Made by a program: the position numbers and the translations under genes
Shown here: piece after piece, positions 28,372 to 38,743 of the stretch
Numbering within the stretch: position 1 is the first letter of the stretch
Layout: every line of letters starts with the position of its first letter
NCBI GenBank assembly: GCA_020073215.1
Contig: JAIQFO010000012.1
Location: 1 to 64,000 of the forward strand
From: Terriglobia bacterium
GTDB lineage: Bacteria > Acidobacteriota > Terriglobia > Terriglobales > Acidobacteriaceae
Length of the DNA stretch: 64,000 nucleotides
Direction: 5' to 3'
Notes under the pieces: generated by a model
What the model saw: only the letters and a program-made list of their open reading frames with translations
Databases searched by the model: none
What the model was told of the DNA's origin: nothing

Positions 28372-31300
28372 TGTGGATGGTCTCCTGCAACGGCTCCAAA
28401 GGTTGCCGCCTCGGATACGACCGGCAGGCGGACGATAAAAGTCGCTCCTCTAGAGTCCGAGTTGTTGTGACACAAGATTTCGCCGCCATGTTCGCGCACA
28501 ATGCCATAGCAAATACTCAGGCCTAAACCCGTGCCATGGCCGACGTCTTTGGTGGTAAAGAAAGGATCAAAAATCCGTTCGGGATCGGCGATGCCGACGC
28601 CGTTGTCGCTGAAAGAAATCTCCACGAATCCCCCGTCCTGCTTGCTCCTGATCTCAATGCGCGCCGGGTGGGGAGGGTGCTCGCCTTCGCGGACGGCGTC
28701 GTAGGCGTTGTTCAGGATGTTGAGAAACACCTGTTGCAGTTGGTGCGAATCTCCCATGACGTCGGGCAGCGACGGGTCGAGGTGTTCGACAACGTCGATG
28801 CCGTGGCTGATGAAGTCGTATGAACGCAGGTGCACCGTGCGCTGCAGAATGGAGTTGAGCTGCACCAGTTGCCGCTGCGGCGGCATCTGGCGCGCAAAGC
28901 TCAGCAGGTTTTGCACGATCTGTTTGGTGCGCTGCGCTTCCTGCAGAATCACCCGCAGATCGCGCCGCGCGCTTTCCGGGATCTCCGAATTTTCCATCAA
29001 CAGGTCGGTAAATCCCAGGATGGCCGTGAGGGGATTGTTGACTTCGTGGGCGACGCCGGAAACCAACTGTCCGACCGCCGCCATTTTCTCGGCGTGCACC
29101 AGCTTGGCGCGCAGCACCGCCGAATCGGTGACGTCGGTCATGACCACGACGATGCTGCTCACTCGCCCGTCTTCGCCCAGGATCGGGCTCAGATTCACCG
29201 AGAACTGGCCGCTGGCGCCGTCGCCGCGCACCAGCGGCAGATCGAAGTTATCTACCTGTTGTCCGCCCGCTACCTTGGCCAGCGCTTCCCGCAGCGCCGC
29301 CCGCCGCGGCGGGACGCATAGCTCGGCAAAGGGATGCCCCAGGATCTGGTTCTGCTGAAATCCGAAACCGCTCCAGCGCCGGTTCGCATAACTGATCACC
29401 CCGTCGGTGTCGGTCACCAGAATCAGGCTCTGGGTGTGACTGAGAATCTTGCCCGAGAAATCGCGCTCCTTCTGCAGTTCGGTTTGCGACTGGCGCAGCC
29501 CCGTGATATCGAGCATCAGCCCGCGGTACTGCAGCACGTTGCCCCCCGGATCCCTCACCGCGAAACAGTTGATGAAGACGTGAACCGGCGATCCGTCCTT
29601 GCGGCGCAGGATTTCTTCCTGATTGTGCAGTCCGCCCTCGCGCTCAAACAGTTCCGCCAGTTCTTCGCGCCGCTTCGGTGAAAAATAAACCTCCGTCGGG
29701 ATGTCCAGCTGGATGACCTCTTCCCGGCTGCTATACCCAAGAATGCGCACCAGCGCGTCGTTGACTTCCACAAAGCGTCCCTGGGGTGTGGAAAAGAAAA
29801 TCCCTTCCTGTATGTTGTCAAACAGTTCGCGGTAGCGGAGTTCGGCTTCCCGCCGGTCGGTGATGTCCTTGAGCACATGCACCGTCTGCAACTGGGCGCT
29901 GCTGGCGGCATGGATTCGAGACGTCGAAATCAGGTAGGTGCGCTCGAGGACGGGGTGCACGTATTCGTCCAGACCCTCGCCGCTGCGGCAAAAAGGACAG
30001 GAGTGCATCGCCGCACCGGCGGAAAGCGCTTCCAGCGCCCGCATGTTAACCCCGATCAACTGCTCCGGGGCGATCCCGACGAAATCCGCCAGCGAACGAT
30101 TCACTCGCAGTACGTTGCACTGTTCGTCGTGCACCACGATGAAGTCGCTGATGGCGTCGAAGACTTCCAGCCAGTGGCGGTTGGCATGCTGCATGCGCGT
30201 AAACAGACAGGCGTTCTCCAGCGCAATACTGGCGTGGCCGGCCACGGCGCGCAGCAACTGCCGATCCTCGCTGTCGGGCGGGGCGCCGCGGTCGGCCAGA
30301 CACAGCACGCCGACAATTTCTCCCGTGGAGCCGACCAGCCGCACCAAAGTGCAATCGGTCCATTCCAGCGTCGAGGCCAAAGCGGTTCCCAGCATATCGT
30401 CGGCCGGAGCGAAGGCGACTTCGCTCGAGTATTTTGGCAGGGCCGCGCCGATTGCCTGACTGAAACGCCGCAGCAGCGCGGGGTCGTTGACTTCGGAACC
30501 GTTGCCTTCCCTACCACCGTCTCCGGAACCGCCGGCTTCTGGGATGCCCCGGATCAGCACCGTATCCATCTCCGAGTTCTGGAAAAGGCTGAGGGCAACC
30601 GACCGGCCTCCGAGCAGTCCGGCGGCGCGCACCGCGAAGTTGCGCATGAATTCGGGCAGATGCAGGACGGTGTTCAGTTCGAGCACGATCGTGACCAGCG
30701 CCTCGGCGCGGCGGCCGTGCTCCTCGGATTTGTGCAAGTTCCGCGTCAGTTCGAGCGCGATCGCAACTTGCGCGGCCAGAGCCCTTGCCCGCCGCACGTC
30801 GTCCTCGTTGATCGGCCCCGCCTCCACCCGGTCCAGCACTCCGAACATCCCCAGCACATCGCCGCTGGACCCGATCAGGGGCACCGCCAGGAGTTGCCGG
30901 ATGTGAAAAGCGGCTACGAAATCCAGATTCGCGCCCGGCGTGGCGGCAGCATCCTCGGTGACGAACACATTCTTTTGCCGCAGCGCCCGCGTCGCCACTC
31001 CCTCAGAGAGTGGGATATCGACAGGACGGGCCACCCCGTTCTCCACTCCCCATCGAATGTGGAAAGCGGCCTCTTCGAGCAATCCGATGAAGCACCGATG
31101 GAACCCGAGGAAACTGCTGGCACGGACCACCGAAGCCTGCATGAACTCGTCGAGTTTTCCGGCGGAACCCAGTTCGAACGAGATCTCGAGAATTTCGTGC
31201 AGTTCGTGGGCCTGGGCTCGCGCCATGCCACATAACTCCGCGTTGGCGATCGCGACCGCCCCAAAGCCGGCCAGGGCTGAAACCAGAGTTTTGTCTTCCT

Positions 31301-32240
31301 CGGTGAACGCGTTGCCGGGACGGGGGTAGACCAGAATGGCGCCGTGCGAGCGCGAGGTCCGAAAGGGCGCTGCGATCAGCACTCCCGGCGCCGAATCTTC
31401 TCCCAGATGTGACGCGCCAATGCTCACCGCAATGCGTTCGCCGGCGGCGGCGGCGCGGGTGGCGATCTCCAGCGCCGAACGCAGTTGGTTCTGTTGGAAG
31501 CGTGAACGGATGGAGAGCCCGAGCCTCGGCGTCGCGGTTGACACCGCCTGTAATTCGAACTGTTTTTCTTGTTGGACGAAAACCAGCACCGCGGGCGAAT
31601 GCAGTAGTACGCGGAGACGGTCGGCGATGTTCTCCACCACGGCCGCCGTGTCCGGCAAGCCATGCATCGCCGAGGCCACTTCCACCAGAATGCTGGCCCT
31701 CCGGTGCTCTTCGCGGGCAAGCTGCTTGAGCCGAAGAGCTTCGAGTGCCGTGCCCAGTTGCGCCGCCAGGATCGTGATTTGGGCTACGTCGCCGTCGTCA
31801 AAATCGGCTCCCGCTGCGGTCTGCACAAATGCGATCGCACCCACGACTTTCCCGGAAACCAGCAGCGGCGCGGCCATGGCCGCATGCGCCCGTGCTTGCG
31901 CCAGCCACGGATAACGGGCAGCTTCGAGACGGTTGACCGAGAACCCGCGACGCCGGTGAACCGCGTCCATCGCGATCGAGGGCTCGCCGGGGCTCTGCCG
32001 CATCCCCCGAAAGGATTGGGCCTGTTCACCGTCGGCTTCGGCTCCAACCAGTTCCCCCTCCGGGGACCAGTTCCAATAATAGGCGCCGCCCGCATGGAAG
32101 AAGGCGCGTGTGCGGGCGCAGAACGACACAATCAGCTGGCTGGTCTCCCGGCACTGGAAAGCGGCGCGTGAAAGCTCCAGCAGCAGCTTCTGGAAATCCT
32201 CCTCAGACTGAGACACGTCCCCCAGTCCCGAATTTCTCAT
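28368..32240 (-). CDS. Giant cytoplasmic sensor histidine kinase (multiple GAF, three PAS, HisKA, HATPase)
   Basis: 1,290 residues with no clear membrane segment. In order: about four GAF domains (20-170, 190-345, 350-505, 520-690), PAS near 700-810, PAS near 820-940, PAS near 945-1050, HisKA with GVAHEVNNPLTAILGFTDLL (about 1075), and HATPase_c with N box LQQVFLNILNNAYDAV, G1 FSDNGVGI and G2 GTGLGLSICYGIV. The first PAS carries a CPFC pair that could bind metal or sense redox. Such kinases integrate soluble or gaseous cues. It feeds the receiver and the NtrC-type activator downstream in the same operon. Confidence 0.93.
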   Translation of the reverse strand: MRNSGLGDVSQSEEDFQKLLLELSRAAFQCRETSQLIVSFCARTRAFFHAGGAYYWNWSPEGELVGAEADGEQAQSFRGMRQSPGEPSIAMDAVHRRRGFSVNRLEAARYPWLAQARAHAAMAAPLLVSGKVVGAIAFVQTAAGADFDDGDVAQITILAAQLGTALEALRLKQLAREEHRRASILVEVASAMHGLPDTAAVVENIADRLRVLLHSPAVLVFVQQEKQFELQAVSTATPRLGLSIRSRFQQNQLRSALEIATRAAAAGERIAVSIGASHLGEDSAPGVLIAAPFRTSRSHGAILVYPRPGNAFTEEDKTLVSALAGFGAVAIANAELCGMARAQAHELHEILEISFELGSAGKLDEFMQASVVRASSFLGFHRCFIGLLEEAAFHIRWGVENGVARPVDIPLSEGVATRALRQKNVFVTEDAAATPGANLDFVAAFHIRQLLAVPLIGSSGDVLGMFGVLDRVEAGPINEDDVRRARALAAQVAIALELTRNLHKSEEHGRRAEALVTIVLELNTVLHLPEFMRNFAVRAAGLLGGRSVALSLFQNSEMDTVLIRGIPEAGGSGDGGREGNGSEVNDPALLRRFSQAIGAALPKYSSEVAFAPADDMLGTALASTLEWTDCTLVRLVGSTGEIVGVLCLADRGAPPDSEDRQLLRAVAGHASIALENACLFTRMQHANRHWLEVFDAISDFIVVHDEQCNVLRVNRSLADFVGIAPEQLIGVNMRALEALSAGAAMHSCPFCRSGEGLDEYVHPVLERTYLISTSRIHAASSAQLQTVHVLKDITDRREAELRYRELFDNIQEGIFFSTPQGRFVEVNDALVRILGYSSREEVIQLDIPTEVYFSPKRREELAELFEREGGLHNQEEILRRKDGSPVHVFINCFAVRDPGGNVLQYRGLMLDITGLRQSQTELQKERDFSGKILSHTQSLILVTDTDGVISYANRRWSGFGFQQNQILGHPFAELCVPPRRAALREALAKVAGGQQVDNFDLPLVRGDGASGQFSVNLSPILGEDGRVSSIVVVMTDVTDSAVLRAKLVHAEKMAAVGQLVSGVAHEVNNPLTAILGFTDLLMENSEIPESARRDLRVILQEAQRTKQIVQNLLSFARQMPPQRQLVQLNSILQRTVHLRSYDFISHGIDVVEHLDPSLPDVMGDSHQLQQVFLNILNNAYDAVREGEHPPHPARIEIRSKQDGGFVEISFSDNGVGIADPERIFDPFFTTKDVGHGTGLGLSICYGIVREHGGEILCHNNSDSRGATFIVRLPVVSEAATFGAVAGDHPQ

Positions 32241-32292
32241 GAGTCTCGTCAGTGCACACCACTCTGTTTGCTAAACAACTGAAAACAATTGG

Positions 32293-32298
32293 ATTATA
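32293..32298 (-). promoter_or_regulatory. TATAAT -10 for the kinase operon
   Basis: A perfect TATAAT on the minus strand in a locally AT-rich stretch about 55 bases upstream of the kinase start. The -35 is weak. The remaining 32241-32656 gap between the divergent kinase and TonB-domain genes shows no supported gene. Confidence 0.45.
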
Positions 32299-32656
32299 TA
32301 TCGAACTTACGCGTAATTCTCAAATTGAGTCAAGGGAATAGGTGACGATGGTGCCAACTTTGGAAACGGTGCAAAGGTGATACCGGCGTCTCATTCTGTG
32401 ATCAAGGATCATCGACTGCAGAAGACCGGCTATCACGTGATCGGGACCTCGGGCGAATCAGGTCATCGCAGTTCACAAGTTCGGGCTTTTCCGGATCACC
32501 CGCCGGCCCGATCACTCGATTCTCCTGTTCGCCTAACGGTTGATTCTTCATCGCCTTGCAGAGATCACTAAAGTAATGGACACAAGGAACTTTTGATATC
32601 CGCCAGGGCTCTCCGTGCACGAAGATTAAATGAAATTGAGCGACGAGGAAGGTACT

Positions 32657-33016
32657 GTGACTTTTCAAGGATTGAATCGTGCAATCGCGGTGGGTCTGCT
32701 GCTGCTTGGCGGATGGGCCGCGACATGCGCTCCCTGGACATGGGGGCAGGAAGTCAAAGGACAGGAAACCAATCGCAAAGTAAAGAACAGGGTGCCTCCG
32801 GTGTATCCAGAACTGGCAAGGCGGATGAACATCACGGGCGTGGTGAAGGTGCGGGTGACGATCGCTCCCAACGGGTCGGTCAAGGACGCAACCCTGGTGG
32901 GCGGGCACCCGGTGCTGGCTGGCGCGGCGATGGAAGCGGTCAAAAAGTGGCGCTTCGAGGCGCGGCCCGACGAAACTTCCGAGACGGTGGAATTCCGTTT
33001 TGACTCCACCCAGTAG
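32657..33016 (+). CDS. Secreted TonB C-terminal-domain protein
   Basis: Small protein with a signal peptide/anchor ([19 protein letters not shown]) and a TonB_C domain: [53 protein letters not shown]. The GTG at 32657 preceded by GAGGAAGG is preferred; ATG 32630 in frame is the alternative. It lacks the long Pro-rich spanning region of true TonB, as do two similar proteins at 55668 and 56282. It is the gene immediately before the methyl-accepting receptor (53 bp gap); a link to chemosensing is only positional. Confidence 0.8.
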   Translation: MTFQGLNRAIAVGLLLLGGWAATCAPWTWGQEVKGQETNRKVKNRVPPVYPELARRMNITGVVKVRVTIAPNGSVKDATLVGGHPVLAGAAMEAVKKWRFEARPDETSETVEFRFDSTQ

Positions 33017-33069
33017 CGGTGACGGCGCATGGTCCAGAGTCCAAAGCGCGGCATGAGGAAGGTTGGAGC

Positions 33070-35061
33070 ATGAATATCAAGAAAAAACTGTACATCAGTT
33101 TCGGCATTATTCTGGGAACGGTTCTGGCGCTGCTCGCGATCAACCTCTACGGGGTGCATCGCGAACACGAAACCAAGGCGGCGGCCCAGAGTTCGATCGA
33201 TATGGCCGAAGCCACCTCGCGCGTCCGCTCCCAGATGATGCAAAACCGCCTTCATCTGCAGAACTACCTGCTCAGCGGCGACACGCGCGACGTGGACAAA
33301 ATGAATGACGGCGAACATCTGCTCAGCGACGCCCTGCGCCACGCCGAGGAACTCGCCAATTCCGCGCAGCAACGCACCAGTCTGGAAAAAGTGCAGGGAC
33401 TCGAACAGGGATGGACCAGCGATTTCGCCAGCCCGTTGGTCGAGAAGCGCCGCGCCGTCGACGGCGGCAATGCCACGGTCGCTGAATTGCAGATTTTCTA
33501 TCTGCAAAAAGACCCGAACTCCTGGGTCTCGCGTTCGAGCGAGATTCTGGATGATGTCGACCGGCAGAACCAAACGCTGTTGGACGAACGGCGCCGCTCC
33601 GATGACCAGGCAGCGCAATACTCGATTTGGTTTTCCGTGTTCAGTTCGATGATCGCTCTGGCCGTGGGTATCGTCATTGCCTACCGGACCGCAACCGGGA
33701 TCACGGGACCGCTGGGCCGCCTGATTCATGTGGCCGATCAAATCGGCCAGTCCGGCGATCTGGAACACAATATCGACGTTCGCGGCCAGGATGAGGTTGG
33801 GCAACTGGCCCGCACGTTCGATTCCATGGTGAAGTACCTCAAGGAAATGGCCGCGGTGTCCGAAGCCATCGCCGGGGGCAACCTGGCGGTCGAAGTCCAT
33901 CCCCGCTCCGCCAACGACACCCTGGCCAACGCCTTCACGCGCATGGTGGAAGGCTTGCGCGGGATGGTGCGCAACGTCCGCGATGCCGCTTCCCAGGTAG
34001 CCAGCGCTTCCACTCAAGTGGCCAGCGCCTCCGACGAGTCGGCCCGCAACAGCCTGCAGACTTCCTCCGCCATCGATGAAGTAACCAGCACCATGCACGA
34101 AATGAGCGTGAACGTGCAGAACATGGTGAAGAGCACACAGACGCAGGCCTCCAGCGTCAGCGAAACCTCGGCCTCCATCGACGAGATGGTGACCTCGATT
34201 CAGCGGGTGGCGGATACAGCCAAGGTGCTGCTCGATATCTCCAACCGCTCGCGGGAAGAGGTGCACAGCGGCATCGGCACCATGGAAAAGGCGACCGACG
34301 GCCTCAACAAGATCAACACCACCATCCGCTCTTCGGGCGAGATCATCGACGCCCTCGGCACCCGGGCCGACGACATCGGCAAGATCATCGAAGTCATCGA
34401 CGATTTGGCGGAGCAGACCAACTTGCTGGCCTTGAATGCCGCCATCGAAGCGGCGCGGGCGGGCGAGCACGGCCTCGGCTTCGCGGTGGTGGCGGACGAA
34501 GTCCGCAAGCTGGCGGAAAAATCCGCGCAGTCCACCAAGGAAATTTCCGAACTCATCGGGAGCATCCAGAAAGAAGCCCGCAAAGCCGTCGAGAACATGG
34601 AGAAGAGCACGACCATCGTCAACGAAGGGCTGAATCTGGGGCAGGACCTGAACGCCGCCCTGCGAAAAATCTCCAACGTGGTCACCGAGGTCTACAAGTT
34701 CGCGCAGGAAATCGGCGCCGCCACCAATGAACAGTCTCACGGCTCGTCGCAGATCGCACGCGCCACCACGCGCTTAAACGAAATCACCCACGAGATCAAC
34801 TCGGCGGTCGAAGAACAGGCTTCCGGGGCGCAAGCCGTGGTCCAGGCCATGGAGCGCATGCGCGAACTGCTGCAGTCGTCCACGTCCGGTTCCACGGAAC
34901 TCGCCGCTTCCTCCGATCAGATGTCCAAGATGTCGCGGGGTCTGCTGGAATCGATGGACCGCTTTGCCTTGAACTCGAACGAGCGCACCAACGACAGGAC
35001 GAACAACAGCGCGCCGGGACTCGGGAACGCAGCCCGGAGCGCGGCGGCGGGATCGCGTTGA
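33070..35061 (+). CDS. Methyl-accepting chemotaxis protein
   Basis: 663 residues. TM1 ([20 protein letters not shown]), a periplasmic helical sensor (about 30-190) of the four-helix type, TM2 ([18 protein letters not shown] at about 200), HAMP (about 220-270), then the signalling domain with the hairpin tip [38 protein letters not shown]. There is no C-terminal CheR/CheB-docking pentapeptide; it ends in a Ser/Ala/Arg-rich tail. ATG 33070 with GGAG four bases upstream. First gene of a complete chemosensory operon. The ligand cannot be predicted. Confidence 0.94.
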   Translation: MNIKKKLYISFGIILGTVLALLAINLYGVHREHETKAAAQSSIDMAEATSRVRSQMMQNRLHLQNYLLSGDTRDVDKMNDGEHLLSDALRHAEELANSAQQRTSLEKVQGLEQGWTSDFASPLVEKRRAVDGGNATVAELQIFYLQKDPNSWVSRSSEILDDVDRQNQTLLDERRRSDDQAAQYSIWFSVFSSMIALAVGIVIAYRTATGITGPLGRLIHVADQIGQSGDLEHNIDVRGQDEVGQLARTFDSMVKYLKEMAAVSEAIAGGNLAVEVHPRSANDTLANAFTRMVEGLRGMVRNVRDAASQVASASTQVASASDESARNSLQTSSAIDEVTSTMHEMSVNVQNMVKSTQTQASSVSETSASIDEMVTSIQRVADTAKVLLDISNRSREEVHSGIGTMEKATDGLNKINTTIRSSGEIIDALGTRADDIGKIIEVIDDLAEQTNLLALNAAIEAARAGEHGLGFAVVADEVRKLAEKSAQSTKEISELIGSIQKEARKAVENMEKSTTIVNEGLNLGQDLNAALRKISNVVTEVYKFAQEIGAATNEQSHGSSQIARATTRLNEITHEINSAVEEQASGAQAVVQAMERMRELLQSSTSGSTELAASSDQMSKMSRGLLESMDRFALNSNERTNDRTNNSAPGLGNAARSAAAGSR

Positions 35062-35074
35062 GGGGATTCCAATC

Positions 35075-35596
35075 ATGAGCCGGGAAACACACGTTGTGGG
35101 CTTCCAGGTGGGCCGCGAGACCTACGGCCTGCCCATCACCTCGCTGCATGAGATCGTCCGCGTCCCCGAGATCACCGCCGTACCCGACGCGCCCGATTAT
35201 CTCGAAGGCGTCATCAACCTCCGCGGCAAGATTGTCTCGGTCGTCGATCTGCGCAAGCGCTTCGGCAAGCCCTCCACCGCGCTGGACCGCCGCAGCCGCA
35301 TTCTGGTCGTGGAACACCGCGGCCGCCTGGCGGGCATGATTGTCGATTCGGCGTCGGAGGTGCTGAAGATTCCTGAAAGTGAAATCGAAGCCGCACCCGC
35401 CATGATGCAGGCCGGCGGATTGGATTGTGTGACCGGCCTCGGCAAGTACAACGGAAGGCTGATCATTCTGCTCGACATCAGCAAGGTATTGGCCGCGCCC
35501 GACCTTGGCAACGAGCTGGCGGCGGCCGGCAGTGGCAAGGTGGGGGCCGGAACGGGAACTGCAACCGGGAGAAAGACCGCCTCGGCCGGAAAGTAG
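35075..35596 (+). CDS. cheW: Chemotaxis coupling protein CheW
   Basis: 173 residues: the SH3-like CheW fold with VVGFQVGRETYGLPITSLHEIVRVPEITAVPDAPDYLEGVINLRGKIVSVVDLRKRFG, including the EGVINLRG signature, then a 25-residue Gly/Ala/Thr-rich tail. It links the receptor to CheA. Thirteen bases downstream of the receptor gene. Confidence 0.95.
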   Translation: MSRETHVVGFQVGRETYGLPITSLHEIVRVPEITAVPDAPDYLEGVINLRGKIVSVVDLRKRFGKPSTALDRRSRILVVEHRGRLAGMIVDSASEVLKIPESEIEAAPAMMQAGGLDCVTGLGKYNGRLIILLDISKVLAAPDLGNELAAAGSGKVGAGTGTATGRKTASAGK

Positions 35597-35615
35597 CCGG
35601 AACCATCGAATCCAC

Positions 35616-36518
35616 ATGAACACGAGCGAAATTCCCGCACTCACCGAAGCGGAATTGAAACTCCTGCAGGCCCTCGTCTACCAGGAGTGCGGCATGCATT
35701 TCGACGACCGCCGTACTTCCTTCCTTCAGGACCGTTTGCAGCGCCGCTTGAAGGAGTGTCAGCTCGATTCGTTCTACAGCTACTATCGCCTGCTCATCAG
35801 CCAGCCCGGAAAACAAGAACTCACGCGCCTGGTCGAAAACCTCACCGTCAATGAAACCAGCTTCTTCCGCAACAAGGCCCAGTTGGACCTGTTTCAGCAC
35901 GACGTGATCGACGATATGGTGCGGCGCAAGCAGGAGCGCGAGGACTACAGCTTGAGAATCTGGAGCGCGGGTTGCTCCACCGGACAAGAGCCCTACACCC
36001 TCGCCATGCTGGTGGCCGATGCCCTGTCCTACCACCATCTGCGCACACCTCAGGCGTTCGAATCGCCCTTTCCCAAGCCCCTGGTACCCCCGCCCTGGCG
36101 GGTCGAGATCCTGGCCAGCGACATCAACTATTCGGTGCTGAGCGCAGCGCAAGAGGGCTCCTACCTTGAGCACCGTATGGCCGGTGTCGACTATGGCTAC
36201 CGCCTGCGCTACTTCGACAAGGTGGGCGATCGCTATGCCGTCAAGCCCAGCGTCAAAGAACTTGTCCACTTCGACTTTCACAACCTCAAGACCGAATATC
36301 TGCCCCAGCGCAACGACATTATTTTCTGCCGCAACGTGATGATGTATTTCGACGAAGCCGAACAGAAGCGCCTGGTCGAGAAGTTTTATCGTTGCTTGAA
36401 TCCCCACGGATTCCTGTTTGTCGGCCATGCCGAGAGCTTGCTGGGGCTGACGAACAAATTTCGTATGGTGCATCGCAACAGCGGCACGGCGTACCAGCGC
36501 GTGGAGGTGAACGCGTGA
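35616..36518 (+). CDS. cheR: Chemotaxis protein methyltransferase CheR
   Basis: 300 residues: N-terminal helical domain (LKLLQALVYQECGMHFDDRR) and a SAM-dependent methyltransferase domain with WSAGCSTGQEPYTLAML, ASDINYSVLSAAQEG and IIFCRNVMMYFDEAEQ. It methylates glutamates of the receptor's signalling domain. ATG 35616 is chosen over an upstream open frame that overlaps cheW. The stop overlaps the GTG start of cheA by 4 bases. Confidence 0.95.
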   Translation: MNTSEIPALTEAELKLLQALVYQECGMHFDDRRTSFLQDRLQRRLKECQLDSFYSYYRLLISQPGKQELTRLVENLTVNETSFFRNKAQLDLFQHDVIDDMVRRKQEREDYSLRIWSAGCSTGQEPYTLAMLVADALSYHHLRTPQAFESPFPKPLVPPPWRVEILASDINYSVLSAAQEGSYLEHRMAGVDYGYRLRYFDKVGDRYAVKPSVKELVHFDFHNLKTEYLPQRNDIIFCRNVMMYFDEAEQKRLVEKFYRCLNPHGFLFVGHAESLLGLTNKFRMVHRNSGTAYQRVEVNA

Positions 36519-38743
36519 CCTCTCCCCCCGAAGATCGCATGACCGAACTCCGCCAGCTGTTCTTCGAGACCGCGGCCGAACTCGTCCAGAAGCTGAACGA
36601 CGAGGCCATGCAACTGGAGAAAACGCCCGGCGACGCCGAAACCACGCGCAGCCTGCGCCGCACCGTCCATACCCTGAAGGGCGATTCGGCCGCCTGCGGC
36701 TTCCGCGAGCTCAGCGAACTCTCCCACGAGTTCGAGGACGTGCTGACGATCGAGAACACCTCCGCTGCGCCTCTGGTTCCCGCGATCGCCTTGCGCGCCG
36801 CTGATGTGTTTGCCGCCTTGCTGGAGGCGTATCGCAAGGGTACGAAACTTCCGGGCATCCAGTCTTTGCGCGCCGACATTGCCCGTCTGGCACACCCTGC
36901 CCTGGGGGGCGCAGTCCCAGCGAAGAAGAAGAGGAAGGCGGCCCCGAAACCCAGCCGCTGGTCGGAATACGAACAACTGGCGATCGCCCGGGCCACCGCC
37001 GAGGGCAAGCATGTTCATCACGTGGTGGTGCAGATTGACCCCCAGTGCCCCATGCCCATCGCCGGACGGCAGATGATCCAGTTGGCCCTGGCCGGACTGG
37101 GCGAGGTGCTGGCTCTCTATCCGCTCGACGCCAGTGTCGAGCCGGTGAGCCGCGTCGAAGCTGCTCTGGTGTCGCAGAAATCGGCCGACCAGATCCGGAC
37201 CAAATGCAGCATCCCAACCATTGCGCTGAAAGTCAAAGTCGCGCCCTTGCGCGTCCCAGCGCCACTGCGCCCGCTCTCGCCAACCGTCGCAGCCGATACC
37301 GAAGGCAAGAACAAAGACAAGGACAGGAAAGGCGATAGCGACGAGGTCGCGTCGCTGGAGCGCGCCGAGGCGCCCGCCGCTTCCATCGAGTCGCCCTTAT
37401 CCGCGGAACTGGCGGCGCCCGCCGCGTCCGCCGGTCCGGACAACGTCTTGCGCGTGGATGCGGAAAGAATCGACAGCGTTCTCAATCTTGTCGGGGAACT
37501 CATCCTGGCGAAATCGATGTTCCAGCAGGCGCTGCTGGAATTTGGACAGCGCTTCCCGAAAGATGTCTTGCGCGGAAAGTTCGCCGATGCCATGGCCTTC
37601 CAGGCGCGGGTTTTGAATGACCTGCAGCACTCGGTCATGAAGATTCGCATGGTGCCGGTCGATCAGCTGTTCCGCCGCTTCCCGCGCATTGTGCGCGACG
37701 TCGGGCTACAGTGCGGCAAAGAAGTCGAACTCGCCATCCGCGGCGGGCAAACCGATCTCGACAAAAGCATTCTGGATGCGATTGCCGAGCCCCTGACCCA
37801 CATGGTGCGCAATGCCGTCGGCCATGGGATCGAGACCGCCGAAGAGCGCACTCGCGCCGGCAAGCGGCCGCAGGGAACCTTGCGGCTGGCCGCTTATCAC
37901 CAAGGCAACCAGGTCGTCATCGAGGTCACCGACGACGGGCGCGGCGTCGATCCGGAAAAAGTCCGGCAGCGCGCCCTGTCTCAGGGCTTGCTCAAAGCCG
38001 ACCAGGCCGCCCGCCTGACTGAGAGCGAAACTCTCGATCTGATCCTGAAGCCCGGATTTTCCACCGCCGAAGAGATCACCGAACTGTCGGGCCGCGGCGT
38101 CGGATTGGACGTAGTGCAGAGCGTGCTGGCGCGCCTGAAGGGAACAGTGCAGATCGAAACCGCGCTCGGACAGGGCACCACCTTCCGTCTCCGGCTGCCC
38201 CTGACCCTCGCCATTATCCGGGCGTTGCTGTTCCGCGTCGAACAGCGCCTCTACGCCTTGCCGCTCAACGCGGTGGCGGAAATCGCCCGTACGGTCGAGG
38301 AAAATATCCATCAGGTGGAGCACTACGACGTGCTGCAACTGCGCAACGACGTGCTGCCGCTGCTCCGCCTGGGCGCGAAACCCCCAGACGGACCGGAAAC
38401 GGCGCCGCGCAAGGTCTTCGTGCTGGTGATGAACAGCGGAGACCGCAAGTTCGGCCTCGTCGTCGACGAACTGGAAGGCGAGGAAGAACTGGTCATCAAG
38501 GCGCTCGACGATCAGTCGATTACCACCGACCTGGTGAGCGGGGCTTCGATTCTCGGCGATGGCCGGGTCGTTCTCATCCTGAACATGATCGCCCTCATGG
38601 ATCGCTTCACCCACGGGCGGGCGGATGCCGCCGGCCCCGCCATGACGGGGTTGCTGTCAAAGCTGGACTCGCCAGCGGCCAGCGACGGCGGGATCCAGGC
38701 CGGTAAGCCGCGCGCACGCGGGACGGCAGGGGGCCAGGCATGA
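36515..38743 (+). CDS. cheA: Chemotaxis histidine kinase CheA
   Basis: 742 residues. P1/Hpt (1-120) with phospho-acceptor in RRTVHTLKGDSAACGF; a P2-like response-regulator-binding domain (about 140-235); an Ala/Lys-rich linker; P3 dimerisation (about 310-380, SVLNLVGELILAKS and MVPVDQLFRRFPRIVRD); P4 ATPase (HMVRNAVGHGIE N box, DDGRGVD, GRGVGLDVV); P5 CheW-like domain. It starts at the GTG overlapping cheR; ATG 36539 is the alternative. Autophosphorylates in response to receptor state and donates to CheB and CheY encoded next. Confidence 0.95.
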   Translation: MTSPPEDRMTELRQLFFETAAELVQKLNDEAMQLEKTPGDAETTRSLRRTVHTLKGDSAACGFRELSELSHEFEDVLTIENTSAAPLVPAIALRAADVFAALLEAYRKGTKLPGIQSLRADIARLAHPALGGAVPAKKKRKAAPKPSRWSEYEQLAIARATAEGKHVHHVVVQIDPQCPMPIAGRQMIQLALAGLGEVLALYPLDASVEPVSRVEAALVSQKSADQIRTKCSIPTIALKVKVAPLRVPAPLRPLSPTVAADTEGKNKDKDRKGDSDEVASLERAEAPAASIESPLSAELAAPAASAGPDNVLRVDAERIDSVLNLVGELILAKSMFQQALLEFGQRFPKDVLRGKFADAMAFQARVLNDLQHSVMKIRMVPVDQLFRRFPRIVRDVGLQCGKEVELAIRGGQTDLDKSILDAIAEPLTHMVRNAVGHGIETAEERTRAGKRPQGTLRLAAYHQGNQVVIEVTDDGRGVDPEKVRQRALSQGLLKADQAARLTESETLDLILKPGFSTAEEITELSGRGVGLDVVQSVLARLKGTVQIETALGQGTTFRLRLPLTLAIIRALLFRVEQRLYALPLNAVAEIARTVEENIHQVEHYDVLQLRNDVLPLLRLGAKPPDGPETAPRKVFVLVMNSGDRKFGLVVDELEGEEELVIKALDDQSITTDLVSGASILGDGRVVLILNMIALMDRFTHGRADAAGPAMTGLLSKLDSPAASDGGIQAGKPRARGTAGGQA

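Noticed and set aside
32665-34740. A 691-codon minus-strand frame opposite the chemotaxis receptor
   Set aside because: Gly/His/Asp-rich shadow of the receptor gene; the plus frame has TM, HAMP and signalling domains in order.
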